A stretch of DNA of 64,000 nucleotides from an uncultured Tateyamaria sp. (GCF_947503415.1 NZ_CANNDS010000002.1:186001-250000); one strand, 5' to 3'. Numbered from the stretch's first letter, positions 42,659-52,247 are shown. Numbers and translations are program-made. Notes: generated by a model not told the origin, from the letters alone.

Positions 42659-43672
42659 ATGACCACCGATCTCGCCCGTGCCAAAGCCGTCGTGCTGGCC
42701 CATCATGCCGCGCTTGCGCGTGCGGAACCCGCCTGTTGCGCCACCACCCTGTCGCAACATTACCTGCCCGACACGCTGTGGCGCGGCATGCATCCCTTTC
42801 ACGAACAGCGCGGCCCCCAAGCGGTGGCTGACGCGTTCTGGTCGCCCTTCCTGTCCGCCATGTCCCGCGTGCAGCGGCGGCAAGACATCTTCTTTGCCGG
42901 GCACAACCATCTGGACGAAGGCGGCGGCACTTGGGTCGCCTCCATGGGGCACCTCATGGGCCTGTTTGACGCCCCGTTTCTGGGCATCCGACCCACGCGC
43001 AAGATCACCATGGTCCGCTATGCGGAATTCTCGAAGGTCGAGGGCGACCGCATCGTCGAACAGGCGCTGTTCGTGGATCTGCTGCATCTCATGGCGCAGG
43101 CGGGCCAGTACCCCCTGCCCGGCATGACCGGCGCGCAACTGGTGCAGCCGGGGCCGCTGACCCATGACGGGTTGCTCTTTGACGATCAGGACAAGGATGT
43201 CGGTCAAGCCACGCTCGACCGCATTCATGCGATGATGGAAGCGATCACCCAAGCCAACGCGTCGGACACACCGCTGCCCCCCGAACAGGAGCTGGCCCGC
43301 GACTGGCATGACGACATGATCTGGTGGGGGCCGACGGGCATCGGGGCCACCTACACCATCGACCGCTACATCGAACAGCACCAGCGCCCGTTCCGCACCC
43401 AGCTTGGCGACCGCACCTTCAACGGCCATATCTGTCGGATGGCCGAGGGGAATTATGGCGGTTTCTTCGGTTGGCCGAACCTGACGATGGAGTGTACGGG
43501 GCCGTACATGGGCCTGCCGCCCTCGGGTCGGAAAGCGGACATGCGCGTGGTCGACATCTACCGCCGCGACGGTGACAAGCTGGCCGAAAACTGGGTCTTC
43601 ATCGACATCCTGCATTTCCTGAACATGCAGGGTCTCGACGTGCTGGCGCAGTTGGATGTGCGCAAAGGTTAA
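42659..43672 (+). CDS. SnoaL-like (NTF2-fold) protein with two domains
   Basis: This 337-residue soluble protein has two NTF2-like halves. The first (about 10-150) contains LPDTLWRGMHPFHEQRG and the second (about 205-330) contains DMIWWGPTGIGATYTIDRY and FNGHICRMAEGNYGGFFGWP. The repeated W-x-G-x-P/F pattern suggests internal duplication. Members bind or isomerise small hydrophobic ligands (polyketide cyclases, dehydratase-like), and the ligand here is unknown. It ends in a convergent region with ntrX containing two hairpins. Confidence 0.78.
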   Translation: MTTDLARAKAVVLAHHAALARAEPACCATTLSQHYLPDTLWRGMHPFHEQRGPQAVADAFWSPFLSAMSRVQRRQDIFFAGHNHLDEGGGTWVASMGHLMGLFDAPFLGIRPTRKITMVRYAEFSKVEGDRIVEQALFVDLLHLMAQAGQYPLPGMTGAQLVQPGPLTHDGLLFDDQDKDVGQATLDRIHAMMEAITQANASDTPLPPEQELARDWHDDMIWWGPTGIGATYTIDRYIEQHQRPFRTQLGDRTFNGHICRMAEGNYGGFFGWPNLTMECTGPYMGLPPSGRKADMRVVDIYRRDGDKLAENWVFIDILHFLNMQGLDVLAQLDVRKG

Positions 43673-43685
43673 CGGGCGTTAAGGA

Positions 43686-43727
43686 TTTGAAAACCGCGTA
43701 AAGCGTTGATTTTGCGCGGTTTCAAAA
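43686..43727. terminator. Convergent-region hairpin
   Basis: TTTGAAAACCGCG and CGCGGTTTCAAA form a 12-bp stem with a single-base gap and a 16-base loop, 14 bases after the SnoaL-like stop. On the minus strand the same hairpin lies beyond ntrX. It is a probable transcription end for the plus-strand gene. Confidence 0.5.
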
Positions 43728-43745
43728 ATGTCCCACGCTGGGACA
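43724..43745 (-). terminator. Probable ntrX terminator with TGTCCCACGCTGGGACA
   Basis: The palindrome (43729-43745, 7-bp stem, 3-base loop) is followed on the minus strand by five T residues (43728-43724), four bases after the ntrX stop. This is a good Rho-independent terminator. Its core is shared with 12111-12125. Confidence 0.7.
43729..43745. repeat. Palindrome TGTCCCACGCTGGGACA, copy 2
   Basis: This copy shares its 15-base core with 12111-12125. Both copies sit within about ten bases of a stop codon, so the palindrome seems to be a recurrent 3'-end element of this genome. Confidence 0.6.
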
Positions 43746-43749
43746 TCCC

Positions 43750-45159
43750 TCAGACCGCCGCATCCTCCTCATCCAGATGCGCCACCCGCGCCCCCGCTTT
43801 TGAAGAGGTCACGACCCCCAGCGATTTCAATTTGCGGTGCAGGGCCGATCGCTCCATCCCGACAAAATTTGCCGTCCGGCTGATATTGCCCCCGAAGCGG
43901 TTGATCTGGGTCAGCAGATATTCCCGCTCAAACGCCTCCCGCGCCTCTCGCAGCGGCAGGGTTGCCAGAGCGCCCGAAAGCACCACACGCCCCTCCTCAC
44001 CCTCAGGCTCCTCAGAGCCGGGCAGTTCCTTGGCATCGATGGGCCCCGTCCCGTCGCCGAGGATCAGCACCCGCTCGACCATATTTTTCAACTGCCGCAC
44101 ATTGCCGGGCCAGACCATCGTCTGCATCAAAGCCGCCGCATCCTCGGTCAACTCTCGCTTGGGCAGGCCTTGGGCCGCGTTGCATTCCTCAATGAAATGG
44201 GCGGCCAGTTCCGGGATATCCTCGCGCCGTTCCTCAAGGCTGGGCACCGCAATCGGAACGACGTTCAAGCGGTGATACAGTTCCTGCCGGAACGTCTCGG
44301 CTGCGATGGCCTGTTCCAGATCGCGATTGGTGGATGAAATCACGCGCAGATCCACCCGGACCTTGTCCGTGCCCCCAACCCGCTGGAATTGCTGATCCAC
44401 CAGCACCCGCAGGATTTTGGACTGGGTCCCGATGGGCATGTCCGCCACTTCGTCGAAATAGATCACGCCGCCATGGGCCTGCTCCAGCAGACCCGGCTCG
44501 ACCCCACGGTCTGCGCCCTCCTTGCCGAACAGAACTTCTTCCATATTCTCGGGCGCGACCCCTGCACAGTTCACAGTGATGAATGGCGCATCAGAGCGGT
44601 TTGAATTGGCGTGGATATAGCGCGCCGCGACTTCCTTGCCGCAGCCCGCCGGGCCGGTCAGCATGACGCGACCGTTGGATTTGGTCACCTTGTCCAGCTG
44701 CGAGATCAGCGCGCGATAACTGGCGGAGGTGCCGATCATCTTGGCTTGGGCCGCTTCGGGACGGCGCAGGCTCTGGTTTTCGCGGCGCAGGCGCGACGTC
44801 TCCATCGCGCGGCGGATAACCACCAGCAACTGATCAATGTTGAAGGGTTTCTCGATGAAATCGTACGCCCCCTGCTTGATCGCAGCGACCGCAATCTCGA
44901 TGTTGCCGTGACCCGAGATGATCACGACCGGCACGCCCGGATTGTCGCGTTTCACGGCCTTGAGAATATCGATCCCATCCATCTGGCTGTCCTTGAGCCA
45001 GATATCGAGGATCATCAGCGCGGGTTCGGCCGTGTTGATCGCCGCCATCGCATCATCGGAATTGCCAGCAAGTCGGGTGGCGTACCCTTCATCTTCGAGA
45101 ATGTCCGAGATCAGTTCCCGAATATCCCGTTCGTCGTCCACAATCAGAATGTCGCTCAT
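43750..45159 (-). CDS. ntrX: Nitrogen-linked response regulator NtrX
   Basis: This 469-residue protein has a receiver domain (phospho-acceptor Asp52 in MILDIWLKD), an AAA+ ATPase domain (GPAGCGKEVAARYIH as Walker A near 165, VIYFDEVADMP as Walker B) and a C-terminal Fis-type helix-turn-helix (NISRTANFVGMERSALHRKL). The sigma54-contact GAFTGA loop is absent: FGKEGADRGVEPGLLEQAHG runs straight through its place. NtrX of this order regulates nitrogen and redox genes with housekeeping sigma factors. Its ATG overlaps the stop of ntrY by four bases. Confidence 0.95.
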   Translation of the reverse strand: MSDILIVDDERDIRELISDILEDEGYATRLAGNSDDAMAAINTAEPALMILDIWLKDSQMDGIDILKAVKRDNPGVPVVIISGHGNIEIAVAAIKQGAYDFIEKPFNIDQLLVVIRRAMETSRLRRENQSLRRPEAAQAKMIGTSASYRALISQLDKVTKSNGRVMLTGPAGCGKEVAARYIHANSNRSDAPFITVNCAGVAPENMEEVLFGKEGADRGVEPGLLEQAHGGVIYFDEVADMPIGTQSKILRVLVDQQFQRVGGTDKVRVDLRVISSTNRDLEQAIAAETFRQELYHRLNVVPIAVPSLEERREDIPELAAHFIEECNAAQGLPKRELTEDAAALMQTMVWPGNVRQLKNMVERVLILGDGTGPIDAKELPGSEEPEGEEGRVVLSGALATLPLREAREAFEREYLLTQINRFGGNISRTANFVGMERSALHRKLKSLGVVTSSKAGARVAHLDEEDAAV

Positions 45160-47441
45160 ACCGCTTCCTCTTCCTCAACTGCTGGTGCGTTTGCCATGAC
45201 AGGCAGAGTGATGACTGCCATGGCACCGCTGTGGGTTTGGCCCGCAAAAACGGGCGCATCTTCGAGGGTCAGGGTGCCCCCGTGTTCTTCGATGATCTTC
45301 TTGACGATGGGCAGACCAAGGCCGGTGCCTTCGTCGCGTGTTGTCACATAGGGTTCAAACAGCCGCGCCCGATCTTCGGGCAGGCCGATGCCGTTGTCCG
45401 CAATCGTGATGACGGCGCCAGTGGGACCGATCCGCATCTGTACTTCGATGCGGGGCGCATGCCCGTCTGGAACATCTTTTTTCTGCAAACTTTCAATGGC
45501 CTCACCACCGTTCTTTACAAGGTTCGTCAAAGCCTGAGAGATCATGGTGGCGTCCACCTCGGCGTGCACCGGGTGTTCGGGAAGCTTGGCAACAATCTCG
45601 ACGTTGGGTTGGCCCGATTGCTGCAGCACGACGGCATCCTGCACCAATTGCGTCAGGTTTTCGGACTTGCGCACAGGCTCGGGCATCCGTGCAAACTTGG
45701 AAAACTCATCCACGATGCGACGCAGATCGCCCGTCTGCCGCACGATGACATCTGTCATCTGGTCCAGACTTTCGCTGTCCTCTCCGACCTTTGGGCTGAA
45801 CTTGCGCTTGATCCGTTCGGCGCTGAGCTGGATGGGGGTGAGCGGGTTCTTGATCTCGTGGGCAATACGACGGGCCACATCGCCCCATGCCGCCATCCGC
45901 TGCGCCGAGACAAGATCTGTCACGTCGTCAAAGGCGATCACGTAGCCTTCGAGCGCGCCGTCGACACTGCGCCGGGTGGCCATCCGCACCAACAGGTTTT
46001 CAAGCCGCCCACCGCGTGTGACCTTGACTTCGCCGGTTGCAACTTCCTGCGGGCTGGCCTTGAGCAGTGCGAAAAGGGTGGCGAATTCCGGCACGGCAAC
46101 GGCCAATGGCACGGCGTCGCGCCCCTCTTGCCAATTGAGCAACCGCGCACCGGAGCGGTTCACGAACGTGATGTGACCATTGGCGTCGACACCCACCACA
46201 CCGGAGGTGACCGAGCTGAGTACGGAATCGAACAGGCGGCGGCGGCGCTCAATCTGTTCGGTGTTGGCCAGCAGGGTCTGACGCTGACCTTTGAGTTGAC
46301 GGGTCATCTGGTTGAAGTATCGGCCCAGCATGGCGATTTCGTCGTCGCCTTCTTCCTCGCGTACCTGCACGTCGAGATCACCGGCACCAACCCGTTGCGC
46401 AGCACCAGTCAACCGTCCGACAGGCCCCGAGAGCCGTTCGGCGAACCACAGGCCCAGCCAGATGGCAGCAAGGATCAGGATGACGGCAAAGCCAAGATAC
46501 AGCAGGCCGAACTGGAACAGCACCGTGCCCCGTTCGCTTTCCAGCTGTTGATAAAGCCGCACGGTTTCCTTCGTTTCATCCAGCAGCGACAGGATTTCGC
46601 CATCCACATCGCGGCTCACATACAAGAACCGGTCCACATAGCTGGCCAAGGGCACGAGCGCGCGAAATTCGTTGTTGGGCCAATCCTGTATCACCAACCC
46701 GCCCGTATCAATGGATTGCTTGATCTGATCCGCAGATGGCTGTTCGAAATCAAAGAGGTAAGACCTGTCACCCCGCGCGCGGATTTCGCCTGTTCCGTCG
46801 ATCAGATACGCTTCGCGCAGACCGCGCTGAACCTGAATCTGGCCTTCGGTCAACACCTCGCGATCACCGACCACCTGCGCGCCACGCACGGTGTCGATAT
46901 AGCGGGCCAGCGCACGGGCATCGGTGATCAGGTCGCTGCGTTGTTCGGTCTCGTATGCTTCGGCGGCGGCAAGGGATGCCCCCACGACACGGCTGACGCG
47001 GTCCGAAAACCATCCTTCAAGCCCGATGTTCACGGTCAGGCCCGCAAAGACGGCTACTGTCACTGTCGGGATCAGCGCCAGCAATGCAAACACGCCAGTA
47101 AGTCGAAGGTGCAGTCGCGAGCCTGCGGATTTGGCACGCCGGGCCGCGATGAGCCGGGCAATCTGGGACAAAACAAGTGCGCCCAGCACCAGAACATAGA
47201 CAAGGTCGGCCAGCAGCACGAGGCGCAGGGACAGGGCCGTTGCGCCCTGATCCAGCGGACCAAGAACGAGGAATGTAGCAAGCGCAAGGATTGGAGCCAG
47301 AAGGACAAGCCCCAGCGTCGCGAAGTTCCGAACGCGCCTGCGGCGTCGCAGACGGCCAAGCGTCAACCACCAGCTCGTGCGTGTTCTGGATGCCACTTCG
47401 TGCGCCCTCGATGATGTGGCACCGTGGTGCCGTACCGCCAT
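45156..47441 (-). CDS. ntrY: Nitrogen-linked sensor histidine kinase NtrY
   Basis: The product is 761 residues from ATG 47441; a GTG at 47480 would add 13. Three N-terminal spans (about 40-130) and a further one near 320-345 enclose a periplasmic sensor part. A HAMP segment (WFAERLSGPVGRLTGAAQRV), a PAS-like region and the kinase core follow, with H-box MAAWGDVARRIAHEIKNPLT, N-box LVKNGGEAIESL, and DNGIGLPE and GTGLGLPIV for ATP binding. It partners NtrX encoded immediately downstream. It overlaps ntrX by four bases and follows ntrC by 55. Confidence 0.95.
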   Translation of the reverse strand: MAVRHHGATSSRAHEVASRTRTSWWLTLGRLRRRRRVRNFATLGLVLLAPILALATFLVLGPLDQGATALSLRLVLLADLVYVLVLGALVLSQIARLIAARRAKSAGSRLHLRLTGVFALLALIPTVTVAVFAGLTVNIGLEGWFSDRVSRVVGASLAAAEAYETEQRSDLITDARALARYIDTVRGAQVVGDREVLTEGQIQVQRGLREAYLIDGTGEIRARGDRSYLFDFEQPSADQIKQSIDTGGLVIQDWPNNEFRALVPLASYVDRFLYVSRDVDGEILSLLDETKETVRLYQQLESERGTVLFQFGLLYLGFAVILILAAIWLGLWFAERLSGPVGRLTGAAQRVGAGDLDVQVREEEGDDEIAMLGRYFNQMTRQLKGQRQTLLANTEQIERRRRLFDSVLSSVTSGVVGVDANGHITFVNRSGARLLNWQEGRDAVPLAVAVPEFATLFALLKASPQEVATGEVKVTRGGRLENLLVRMATRRSVDGALEGYVIAFDDVTDLVSAQRMAAWGDVARRIAHEIKNPLTPIQLSAERIKRKFSPKVGEDSESLDQMTDVIVRQTGDLRRIVDEFSKFARMPEPVRKSENLTQLVQDAVVLQQSGQPNVEIVAKLPEHPVHAEVDATMISQALTNLVKNGGEAIESLQKKDVPDGHAPRIEVQMRIGPTGAVITIADNGIGLPEDRARLFEPYVTTRDEGTGLGLPIVKKIIEEHGGTLTLEDAPVFAGQTHSGAMAVITLPVMANAPAVEEEEAV

Positions 47442-47496
47442 ATCCAGTGATCGTCCGCGCCGATGCGGCGCAGATGCCACGGGTTGTGTGGCAGTA

Positions 47497-48858
47497 TTAC
47501 ATCAATTTGCGGCGGCGTGTCACCTCTATATCCAAGTCCGTGATCTTCTTTCGGAGCGTATTTCGGTTGATACCGAGCAGATCGGCGCATTTGGCCTGAT
47601 TTCCGCCCGTCGCATCGAGTGCGATTTCGATCAGCGGGGCTTCCACCTCGCGCAGGATACGTTGGTAAAGCCCAGGGGGCGGCAGCATGTTGCCGTGCAG
47701 GTCAAAGTAGCGCTTGAGGTGACGGCCGACACTTGCACCCAGCTTTTCCGTGTCGCCCGCGCTGCGGATCGGTTCGAGTTCGGGTTGGCTGCCCAGAACT
47801 TGTTCAACCTCCGACGCAGAGATTTCGACCGCGCGGCTGGTAAGGCCCAGACGCCGGACCGCGTTTTCCAATTGGCGGACGTTGCCGGGCCACGAATAGG
47901 TGCGGAAAATCTCGGCTGCGTCCTCGGACAAGGCACGGCGCGGTTGTCCGGACTTTTCGCCTCGCACCAGAAAGTGGTCTGCCAGCAGCGGAATGTCGTC
48001 GACCCGCTCGCGCAGCCCCGGCACGTTGAGCGTGGCCCCCGACAGACGGTAGTAGAGATCCTTGCGCACCTGCCCGGCCTCCATCGCGGCGGTCAGGTCG
48101 GTCTGCGAAGTGGCAAGAAAGCGTGGAACATATTCGCCGGGCGTGTCCATCATGCGCACGATACGGGCCTGAATTTCTTCGGGGATGTCGCCGATCTCGT
48201 CAATCAGCAGCGTGCCGCCCTTGACCCGCGCCAACACCCGTGCCGGTCCTTCGAGATCCTGTAATTCAGCCGCCGTGACCGTGACAAACGGCAGCGTGCG
48301 CCGGTCGGAAAAGTCGTGGATGGCCCGGGCGATGAGGGACTTTCCCGTCCCGCTTTCGCCCCAGATCAGCACAGGCAGGTCGGTGTTCATGACCCGTGCC
48401 ACAACGCGGTAGAGCGCCTGCATGATCGCGGTGCGCCCCACGAGGGGCAGTTCGTCCGGGCGGTCTGTGTCCTCGTCCCGGGTGGGGGCATGAGACTTTT
48501 GCTCAAGCGCCTTGGCCGTGCGTTTCATAAGGTCCGGCAGGTCGAACGGTTTGGGCAGATAGTCGTAGGCCTCCGCCTCTGCCGCCTGAATCGCTGTCAT
48601 GATGGTGTTCTGGGCGCTGATCACGATGACTGGCAGGCCGGGGCGATCCTGGCTGATCTTGGGCAACATCTCGAGCCCGTTGCCGTCGGGCATCATCACG
48701 TCCGAGATCACCACATCGCCTTTTCCTTCACCCACCCAGCGCATGAGCGTGGTCAGGCTGGATGTCGCATGCACCTTGCACCCCGCCCGCGTGAGTGCCT
48801 GGGTCAGAACGGTGCGGATCGTGCGGTCGTCGTCGGCGACAAGAACGGTGCCATCCAT
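47497..48858 (-). CDS. ntrC: Nitrogen regulatory response regulator NtrC (GAFTGA-less)
   Basis: This 453-residue protein has a receiver domain with Asp53 ([13 protein letters not shown]), an AAA+ domain ([16 protein letters not shown] Walker [16 protein letters not shown] Walker B) and a Fis-type DNA-binding end ([20 protein letters not shown]). Between [20 protein letters not shown] and the Walker B strand the whole GAFTGA loop is missing. In Rhodobacter capsulatus the NtrC lacking this loop activates sigma70 promoters, and the same is inferred here. It is three bases downstream of ntrB and upstream of ntrY. Confidence 0.95.
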   Translation of the reverse strand: MDGTVLVADDDRTIRTVLTQALTRAGCKVHATSSLTTLMRWVGEGKGDVVISDVMMPDGNGLEMLPKISQDRPGLPVIVISAQNTIMTAIQAAEAEAYDYLPKPFDLPDLMKRTAKALEQKSHAPTRDEDTDRPDELPLVGRTAIMQALYRVVARVMNTDLPVLIWGESGTGKSLIARAIHDFSDRRTLPFVTVTAAELQDLEGPARVLARVKGGTLLIDEIGDIPEEIQARIVRMMDTPGEYVPRFLATSQTDLTAAMEAGQVRKDLYYRLSGATLNVPGLRERVDDIPLLADHFLVRGEKSGQPRRALSEDAAEIFRTYSWPGNVRQLENAVRRLGLTSRAVEISASEVEQVLGSQPELEPIRSAGDTEKLGASVGRHLKRYFDLHGNMLPPPGLYQRILREVEAPLIEIALDATGGNQAKCADLLGINRNTLRKKITDLDIEVTRRRKLM

Positions 48859-48861
48859 ATG

Positions 48862-49953
48862 CTAGTCCTTTTTCGGGTTGGTGTCGGCCTGTGCCGATTT
48901 GGGCGCGCGGGGCAGTGACAGACGGAACACGGTTCTGCCCGGAACAGAGGTGACGGAAATCCATCCGCCGTGATCCGAGATGATCTTGGAAACAAGCGCC
49001 AGGCCAAGGCCGGTGCCGTTTTCTTTGCCCGACACGAAAGGGTCAAAGATGTCGGCGGCAATGGCATCCGGCAGGCCGGGGCCATCATCGATGATCTCAA
49101 TCTGCAGGGGCAGCGACTGCCCGTCTCCGTCGGCACGGCGCAGGCGATAGGAGTGTTCGAAATAGCTGTGCAAACGGATGGTGCCGCCTGCATTGCCAGC
49201 GGCCTCGGACGCGTTCTTGATCAGGTTCAGAACGACTTGAAGCAATTGATCGGGGTCGCCATAGGCCAGCGGCAGCGAGGGGTCGTAATCCTCGATAATC
49301 TTCATCTGCGCGCCAAACCCCAGCAGCGCAGAGCGCCGCGCGCGGTCGAGCACGTCATGGATATTCACGGCCTTGAGGTCCGGCGGCGACAGGTTTCCGA
49401 ATTGCTCGACCTGTTCGAGCAGCTTCACGATGCGCCGCCCTTCCTCAACGATCAGGTCCGTCAACTCGAGGTCTTCGGGCTTGAGGTTCATGCTGAGAAG
49501 CTGTGCCGCGCCGGTGATGCCCGCCAAAGGGTTCTTGATCTCGTGGGCGAGCATTTCGGCCATCCCGATGGCCGACTTGGCGGCGGATTTGACCGAGTGG
49601 TTCTGCGTCATCCGCCCAGACAACTCGCGGGGCGAGATCATCAGTACCATGTGGTCCGGTGCGCCAATCAGAGGAGCGATCTGCAAGGCGCACTGCAAAG
49701 GCGCGCGCCCGCCATGGCCCACATCCACATCGTTGACGAAGAGCGGCGTGCCGTTCTTGCGCGCACGCGCAAGGCTGTCTTCAAGCGGAGCATCCACCGC
49801 CAGCTCGTCCCAAAGCGGCAGGCCCATCATGGTCTTGGCGGACGCGTTGAAAAACCCTTCGGCGGAGGAGTTGATGTCCACAATCTCGTCCTGCGGACCG
49901 ATGATGATCACCGGCACAGGCAGCGAAGCCCAAAGATCGCCCGCCCCCGTCAT
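48862..49953 (-). CDS. ntrB: Nitrogen regulation sensor kinase NtrB
   Basis: This 363-residue soluble kinase has an N-terminal PAS domain (about 8-110; VPVIIIGPQDEIVDINSSAE), H-box MAEMLAHEIKNPLAGITGAA with His137, N-box LNLIKNASEAAGN, and DDGPGLPDAIAADIFDPFVS and GTGLGLALV for ATP binding. NtrB phosphorylates NtrC under nitrogen limitation and is inhibited by PII. It overlaps the dusB stop by four bases (ATGA, 49953-49950), so dusB-ntrB-ntrC is one transcription unit, as in the nifR3-ntrBC operon of Rhodobacter. Confidence 0.95.
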   Translation of the reverse strand: MTGAGDLWASLPVPVIIIGPQDEIVDINSSAEGFFNASAKTMMGLPLWDELAVDAPLEDSLARARKNGTPLFVNDVDVGHGGRAPLQCALQIAPLIGAPDHMVLMISPRELSGRMTQNHSVKSAAKSAIGMAEMLAHEIKNPLAGITGAAQLLSMNLKPEDLELTDLIVEEGRRIVKLLEQVEQFGNLSPPDLKAVNIHDVLDRARRSALLGFGAQMKIIEDYDPSLPLAYGDPDQLLQVVLNLIKNASEAAGNAGGTIRLHSYFEHSYRLRRADGDGQSLPLQIEIIDDGPGLPDAIAADIFDPFVSGKENGTGLGLALVSKIISDHGGWISVTSVPGRTVFRLSLPRAPKSAQADTNPKKD

Positions 49954-50930
49954 GCAGCGGCCATCCCGGTTTCAGGGCACAGTGCGCGCGGCAGCAGGTC
50001 CATGGTCGCTTTGGGTGTCTTGGCCGTCAGGACAGCACGGCGCAGATCGGTGGGCGTGCCTGCCGTGTCCATGAACCAGCCCAGATGCTTTCGCGCGACG
50101 CGCAGCCCCAGAAGGTCTCCGTAAAAGGCGCGCATCTCTGCGTAGTGATCCATGACCATGGCGGCGAAAGCGTCGCCCTTTGGAATGTCCGGTGCCGGTG
50201 TCCCATAGAGCGCACGCGCCACCTCCGCCAACAGCCACGGCTTGCCCTGTGCGCCGCGTCCGATCATGACGCCTTGCGCGCCTGATTGATCAAGTGCCTG
50301 TCGGGCGGTCTTTGCGTCTACGATGTCTCCATTGGCGATCACGGGGATGTCCACGGCGTCAACCACGCTGCGGATGGCAGCCCAATCGGCCTGGCCTTTA
50401 TAGAACTGACAGCGTGTGCGTCCATGGATCACGATCTGGCGGATGCCTGCGGCCTCAGCCCGCGCCGCGATGTCGGGCGCATTCATCAGCGCGTCGTCCC
50501 AACCTAGCCGGGTCTTGAGCGTGACCGGAATATTGACGGCTTTCACCACCGCTTCGATCAGCGTCAGCGCATGGTCCGGATCGCGCATGAGGGCCGATCC
50601 CGAGTAGCCGTTGACCACTTTCTTGGCGGGGCAGCCCATATTGATGTCAATGACCTGCGCGCCCTGCCCCGCAACCATCTTGGCCGCCTCGGCCATTGGC
50701 GCGGCTTCTCGGCCTGCGAGTTGCACGGCCGTACCATCGGCCCCAAGGCCCAGTTCCGCCTTTTCCCGACTGCCGGGGCGGGCGTTGAGCATGTCGTGGC
50801 TGGCCACCATCTCTGACACGACCATGCCCGCACCAAAACGCGCCACGAGGGAGCGGAACGGCAGATCGGTGATTCCGGCCATCGGGGCCAGCATCACAGG
50901 CGTTGTCATGTTGAGAGGGCCAGCGGCCAT
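49950..50930 (-). CDS. dusB: tRNA-dihydrouridine synthase DusB (NifR3)
   Basis: This 326-residue flavoenzyme reduces uridine to dihydrouridine in tRNA. The FMN-binding barrel starts with VMLAPMAGITDLPFRSL. The active-site segment IDINMGCPAKKVVNGYSGSA carries the catalytic Cys. VTLKTRLGWDD, RQIVIHGRTRCQFYKG, and IANGDIVDAKTAR and GVMIGRGAQGKPW complete the usual DUS signature. It was historically called nifR3 in Rhodobacter because it leads the ntrBC operon. The region between it and the divergent ispD (182 bases) contains an inverted repeat, possibly an operator. Confidence 0.95.
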   Translation of the reverse strand: MAAGPLNMTTPVMLAPMAGITDLPFRSLVARFGAGMVVSEMVASHDMLNARPGSREKAELGLGADGTAVQLAGREAAPMAEAAKMVAGQGAQVIDINMGCPAKKVVNGYSGSALMRDPDHALTLIEAVVKAVNIPVTLKTRLGWDDALMNAPDIAARAEAAGIRQIVIHGRTRCQFYKGQADWAAIRSVVDAVDIPVIANGDIVDAKTARQALDQSGAQGVMIGRGAQGKPWLLAEVARALYGTPAPDIPKGDAFAAMVMDHYAEMRAFYGDLLGLRVARKHLGWFMDTAGTPTDLRRAVLTAKTPKATMDLLPRALCPETGMAAA

Positions 50931-51027
50931 ATGGTTTGCCTAATCCTTGTGCGCTTGCCGTTGGTACCGCACTGCAATGGTTTTCTCAATTGGCTCAGGC
51001 CCATTCAGCCAGCACACACCTGCAACA

Positions 51028-51044
51028 TGCCTAATTTTTAGGCA
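51028..51044. promoter_or_regulatory. Inverted repeat between dusB-ntrBC and ispD
   Basis: TGCCTAA-TTT-TTAGGCA is a perfect 7-bp inverted repeat placed midway between two divergent start codons (50930 and 51113). It is a candidate operator for the dusB-ntrBC operon, ispD or both. I do not recognise the regulator. Confidence 0.45.
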
Positions 51045-51112
51045 CGTATTCGGCCCATGGACAGGTCGCGACAGACCCCCTACAGATCAGGCATGTCAAA
51101 GGACCATGCAGT

Positions 51113-51778
51113 ATGACACTGGCTGCCGCCGTGATCGTTGCCGCCGGACGCGGTGTACGGGCCGGTGGGCATTTGCCGAAGCAATGGCAGCTGCTGGCGG
51201 GTAAACCGGTGCTGGAACACACCTTGCAGGCGTTCACCGCGCATCCTCACATTGGTCAGGTTGTATTGGTCGTCCACCCGGATGATACGCAGCGGGTCGC
51301 GGCACTAGAGTGCGACGATATCACTGTCGTCGATGGTGGGGCAGATCGTGCTGCGTCAGTGGCCTTTGGGCTGAACGCGGTTGCCGGTGCACCGCACGTG
51401 TTGATCCATGACGTGGCGCGCCCACTGGTGACGGCGGCGACAATTGCAGCCGTACTTGATGCGCTGACCAGTTCCCCCGGGGCAGCCCCGGCCGTGCCCG
51501 TCACAGACGCCCTTTGGACGGGTTCGGATGGACGAGTCACTGGTACGCGGGATCGCGAGGGGCTTTACCGGGCGCAGACACCGCAGGGGTTTCACCTGCA
51601 ATCCATTCGCGATGCGCATGCGGCCCATCCCGGCGGTGCCGCAGATGATGTCGAGGTTGCCCGCGCGCACGGGTTGGCCGTTGCCATTGTGCCCGGGGAC
51701 GAGGACAATCTAAAAATCACCCTGCCCGCTGATTTTGCACGGGCCGAACGGATCTTGCGAGGACGCGATGGACATTAG
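51113..51778 (+). CDS. ispD: 2-C-methyl-D-erythritol 4-phosphate cytidylyltransferase IspD
   Basis: This 221-residue enzyme makes CDP-methylerythritol in the non-mevalonate isoprenoid pathway. Its CTP-binding loop is [20 protein letters not shown] (residues 4-23), slightly longer than the usual GxGxRxG spacing. [26 protein letters not shown] and the C-terminal [12 protein letters not shown] are diagnostic. It overlaps ispF by 11 bases; the two are separate frames here, whereas many alphaproteobacteria fuse them. The start ATG is 5' of no strong ribosome-binding site. Confidence 0.94.
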   Translation: MTLAAAVIVAAGRGVRAGGHLPKQWQLLAGKPVLEHTLQAFTAHPHIGQVVLVVHPDDTQRVAALECDDITVVDGGADRAASVAFGLNAVAGAPHVLIHDVARPLVTAATIAAVLDALTSSPGAAPAVPVTDALWTGSDGRVTGTRDREGLYRAQTPQGFHLQSIRDAHAAHPGGAADDVEVARAHGLAVAIVPGDEDNLKITLPADFARAERILRGRDGH

Positions 51779-52247
51779 ACTGGGCAACGGGTTCGACGTG
51801 CACGCCTTCGGCCCCGGAGACCACGTCACGTTGTGCGGTGTTGATGTGACGCATGATCGTGGCCTTGTGGGCCATTCGGACGCGGATGTGGGCATGCACA
51901 CAGTGACAGACGCAATCTACGGCGCCTTGGCCCGAGGCGATATCGGCCAGCATTTCCCGCCATCCGATCCGCAGTGGAAGGGCGCCGCGAGCGAGATCTT
52001 CCTGCGTCATGCTGTTGCGATGGCCAGAGATACGGGGTTCGAGATATCCAATGTGGACTGCACCTTGATCTGTGAAGAGCCGAAGATCGGGCCGCATGCC
52101 GCGCAGATGCGACAAGTGATGTCAGAGATCATGGGGCTGGAGGAAGACCGCGTGTCGGTCAAAGCCACCACATCCGAGCGATTGGGTTTTACCGGACGCG
52201 GCGAGGGCATCGCCTGCATCGCCACAGCCGCGTTGATCAAGCCATGA
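51768..52247 (+). CDS. ispF: 2-C-methyl-D-erythritol 2,4-cyclodiphosphate synthase IspF
   Basis: The product is 159 residues from ATG 51768. The zinc-site motif GNGFDVHAF (Asp10, His12) starts the protein. [20 protein letters not shown] (with a metal-binding His) and [14 protein letters not shown] follow, and the C-terminus carries [20 protein letters not shown]. The enzyme closes the cyclic diphosphate in isoprenoid synthesis. It overlaps ispD by 11 bases and pgpA by four (ATGA at 52244), so ispD-ispF-pgpA-cinA appear to be one operon. Confidence 0.95.
   Translation: MDIRLGNGFDVHAFGPGDHVTLCGVDVTHDRGLVGHSDADVGMHTVTDAIYGALARGDIGQHFPPSDPQWKGAASEIFLRHAVAMARDTGFEISNVDCTLICEEPKIGPHAAQMRQVMSEIMGLEEDRVSVKATTSERLGFTGRGEGIACIATAALIKP

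Noticed and set aside
45231-47414. A 727-codon open frame opposite ntrY
   Set aside because: It is the antisense shadow of a clear sensor-kinase gene in GC-rich DNA, with no domain or ribosome-binding site of its own.
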